Origin: Acidobacteriaceae bacterium
GTDB taxonomy: Bacteria > Acidobacteriota > Terriglobia > Terriglobales > Acidobacteriaceae
Reading direction: 5' to 3'
Length of the DNA: 8,065 bases
Assembly (NCBI GenBank): GCA_003132825.1
Contig: PKYX01000473.1
Location: forward strand, 15,903 to 23,967
This document shows positions 6,543 through 8,065 of this stretch, one piece after another; position 1 is the first letter of the stretch, and each line of letters starts with the position of its first letter. The notes below the pieces were generated by a model. That model was not told where the DNA came from. It made no database searches and saw only the letters and a program-made list of their open reading frames with translations. The position numbers and the translations under genes are program-made.

Positions 6543-7838
6543 CTAGCTGGCTGCCAGATAGACATAGCGCAGGATAAACAGGGCGGTCAGAATCCAAACC
6601 AGCACATTGATTTCGCGAATCTTGCCAGCCGCGATCTTCACGACCGTATAGGAAATGAGTCCCAAGCTAAGTCCGGTTGCGATGCTAAAGGTCAGAGGTG
6701 TAGCTAAGGTGGTGATGAATGCCGGCACCGCTTCACTAAATTCTTTCCAGTCGATGTGCGCGATGGACTGGGTCATCAATGCGCCGACCAGGATGAGCGC
6801 CGGAGCGGTGGCATAGCCGGGAATCGCTGCTGCCAGCGGAGAACAAAAAGTCGCCAGGAAAAAGAGGCCGGCAACCGTGAGGTTGCTGAATCCAGTGCGT
6901 GCGCCTGCCGCGACGCCAGCGGCGCTCTCAATATAGCTCGTCACTGTGGAGGTACCGGTCAGCGATCCGAAAATAGTGCCAACCGCGTCGGCCACCAGCG
7001 CCCGTCCGACGCGAGGAATCTTGCCGTTCCGCATGAATCCGCCCTGCTCGCAAACGCCAACCAGAGTTCCCACATTGTCGAACAGGTCGACAAAGAGGAA
7101 GGCGAACAAGATTTCCAGAAAGCCAAGATGAACCGCGCCGCGGAGGTCGAGCTGGAGGAAGGTGGACGACGGATGCGGCATGGCGACCAGCGCGGACGGC
7201 CAGCTCGCGATGCCGCGAAGAATCCCCACCACAGTGGTTCCGAGAATACCGATCAAGATGCCACCCTTAATGTTGCGCGCCATCAAGACAAGCGTGAGGA
7301 CCAGGCCAAAACAAGCGGTTTGCACTTCCTTGTCCGCAAAGCTGCCGAGGCCAACGAAGGTGGCCGGGCTGGCCACCACCAGCTTTGCGTTGCGCAATCC
7401 GACAAAGGCGATGAACATCCCGATACCGGTCGCAGTGGAATGCTTCAGGCAATCGGGCATGCCGTTGACAATCTGCTCGCGCACCCGGGTCACCGTTAGC
7501 AATAGAAAGACGACTCCCGAAAGAAAAACCACTCCCAATGCCGTGCGCCACGGCACATGCATGTTGAAACACACCGAGTAGGTGAAATAGGCATTGAGCG
7601 ACATGCCGGGAGCCAGGGCAATGGGATAGTTGGCGTACAGCCCCATCACCAGGGTCGCAGCTGCGGCGGAAATGCAGGTCGCGAAAAGCGCCCCGTCAGC
7701 GGGCATGCCGGTCTGCGACAATATCTGCGGGTTCACGACAATGATGTAAGCCATCGTCACGAACGTGGTGAGGCCGCCGAGCATTTCCTGCCGCACGGTG
7801 GTGTGATTCTCGGTAAGCCTGAAATAGCGATCGATCAC
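6543..7838 (-). CDS. NCS2 (AzgA/PbuG-type) purine base permease
   Basis: Inner-membrane proton symporter for purine bases; the AzgA branch of NCS2 mostly carries guanine, hypoxanthine or adenine. It has 431 residues, the family size, and is strongly hydrophobic with many membrane segments. Signature stretches in order: FRLTENHTTVRQEMLGGLTT (6-25), MAYIIVVNPQIL (29-40), ALAPGMSLNAYF (74-85), GLRNAKLVVASP (147-158), FLFVDLFDNVGTLVG (247-261) and GTSTVTSYIESAAGVAAGARTG (295-316). The FVDLFDNVGTL and GTSTVTSYIES blocks form the substrate-binding core in NCS2 structures and mark AzgA rather than the UraA/XanQ branch. The start is GTG (7838-7836) with GAGGGG six bases ahead. It lies between guanine deaminase and allantoinase, so guanine or hypoxanthine uptake is the natural inference; xanthine or urate transport would need testing. 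It is followed by a 64-base gap without a visible terminator. Confidence 0.93.
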   Translation of the reverse strand: MIDRYFRLTENHTTVRQEMLGGLTTFVTMAYIIVVNPQILSQTGMPADGALFATCISAAAATLVMGLYANYPIALAPGMSLNAYFTYSVCFNMHVPWRTALGVVFLSGVVFLLLTVTRVREQIVNGMPDCLKHSTATGIGMFIAFVGLRNAKLVVASPATFVGLGSFADKEVQTACFGLVLTLVLMARNIKGGILIGILGTTVVGILRGIASWPSALVAMPHPSSTFLQLDLRGAVHLGFLEILFAFLFVDLFDNVGTLVGVCEQGGFMRNGKIPRVGRALVADAVGTIFGSLTGTSTVTSYIESAAGVAAGARTGFSNLTVAGLFFLATFCSPLAAAIPGYATAPALILVGALMTQSIAHIDWKEFSEAVPAFITTLATPLTFSIATGLSLGLISYTVVKIAAGKIREINVLVWILTALFILRYVYLAAS

Positions 7839-7914
7839 ATCGGTCCCCTCAAGTTGGTGTGACGCCGACAGATGACCTCGACCATGATCCGCCAGTGCTC
7901 AATTGCGGTACTGC
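7839..7914 (-). other. Intergenic gap between guanine deaminase and permease
   Basis: A 76-base spacer with a short direct repeat at its guanine deaminase end and the permease ribosome site at the other. I see no purine-riboswitch-like three-way junction core and no terminator, so read-through from guanine deaminase is likely. Confidence 0.4.
7845..7850 (-). promoter_or_regulatory. Ribosome binding site (GAGGGG) for the permease
   Basis: GAGGGG is six bases before the GTG at 7838-7836. An ATG two bases further upstream (ATGTGA) is in another frame and terminates at once, so the GTG is the real start. Confidence 0.7.
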
Positions 7915-7919
7915 TCAAT
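7896..7919. repeat. Short direct repeat TGCTCAAT, two copies
   Basis: TGCTCAAT occurs at 7896-7903 and again at 7912-7919, separated by eight bases (16-base period); on the minus strand it reads ATTGAGCA. The second copy overlaps the guanine deaminase stop codon. It could be a chance repeat or paired half-sites for a regulator; nothing else supports either. Confidence 0.4.
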
Positions 7920-8065
7920 AGAGTGTCTTGTTGGGTTTTTCTTGCCAGGCGCGAAATCCCGCCAAGGCCTCCTCGCGCATCATTTGAACCATCGGAATGC
8001 CGCGCTCGGAGTGAGGCCGCGCAAACTCGTGATAGATGAATGAATCGTCAAATCCAGCCTGGGAG
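7915..8065 (-). CDS. guaD: Guanine deaminase (CDA-type), C-terminal end, cut by window edge
   Basis: Deaminates guanine to xanthine, feeding the xanthine dehydrogenase encoded downstream. Only the last 49 residues are in the window, roughly a third of a ~156-residue protein; the catalytic zinc motifs (HAE and PCxxC) lie outside. The visible part begins QAGFDDSFIY and ends FRAWQEKPNKTLY before TGA at 7917-7915. It aligns without gaps, as I recall the sequence, with the C-terminal tail of Bacillus subtilis GuaD (AGFDDSFIY ... FQAWRNFANKKEY). The second Asp of FDD and the terminal Tyr match Asp114 and Tyr156 of that enzyme, which close over the substrate in its domain-swapped dimer. This makes guanine deaminase more likely than a tRNA-adenosine or cytosine deaminase. 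The gene is 76 bases upstream of a purine permease on the same strand, probably as an earlier gene of the same operon. Confidence 0.88.
   Translation of the reverse strand, partial: SQAGFDDSFIYHEFARPHSERGIPMVQMMREEALAGFRAWQEKPNKTLY

Noticed and set aside
5189..6577. Plus-strand open frames of 211 and 237 codons (5189-5824, 5864-6577)
   Set aside because: Both are antisense to allantoinase, whose conserved motifs span the whole region; Arg/Gln/Pro-rich translations without domains.
6756..7499. Plus-strand open frame of 247 codons
   Set aside because: Complement of a membrane-protein gene, giving the typical very hydrophilic shadow; the permease motifs on the other strand are unambiguous.
7839..7914. 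Possible purine riboswitch ahead of the permease
   Set aside because: The gap is only 76 bases and I find neither the conserved loop sequences nor a P1-type closing stem, and the gene is preceded closely by guanine deaminase.
1..8065. Mobile elements, CRISPR arrays, tRNA or rRNA genes
   Set aside because: No transposase or integrase motifs, no regularly spaced repeats, and coding sequence occupies nearly all of the window, leaving no room for RNA genes.

Overview
The window holds an almost complete purine-degradation gene cluster, with every recognisable gene on the minus strand. Read in the direction of transcription (high to low coordinates), the order is: C-terminal end of guanine deaminase, an AzgA-type purine permease, allantoinase, the three subunits of xanthine dehydrogenase (molybdenum, 2Fe-2S, FAD), OHCU decarboxylase, 5-hydroxyisourate hydrolase, and the N-terminal half of urate oxidase. 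Both end genes are cut by the window edges. The plus strand carries no gene I can support; its long open frames are antisense shadows.

Together the genes describe one route. Purine base is taken up, guanine is deaminated to xanthine, xanthine is oxidised to urate, and urate is oxidised to 5-hydroxyisourate (HIU). HIU is hydrolysed to OHCU, OHCU is decarboxylated to (S)-allantoin, and allantoin is opened to allantoate. The likely purpose is to obtain nitrogen, and perhaps carbon, from purines. Steps after allantoate, the XdhC-type maturation factor that usually serves xanthine dehydrogenase, and any regulator are not in the window.

Layout: 8064-7915 guanine deaminase end; 76-bp gap; 7838-6543 permease; 64-bp gap; 6478-5063 allantoinase; 131-bp gap; then 4931 down to 1 a very compact block. 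Four consecutive junctions in that block overlap by the tetranucleotide ATGA, and the last has a 5-base spacer, so these six genes look like one translationally coupled unit. The two genes that follow gaps, permease and molybdenum subunit, start with GTG.

The organism is a bacterium of moderately high GC content, with Shine-Dalgarno sites and operon-style overlaps. The cofactor-free urate oxidase with separate UraD and UraH genes, the three-subunit xanthine dehydrogenase and the short CDA-type guanine deaminase would fit a soil bacterium, for example of Acidobacteriota, but this placement is a guess. Nothing in the window needs a new system to explain it: it is a well-organised example of a known pathway.
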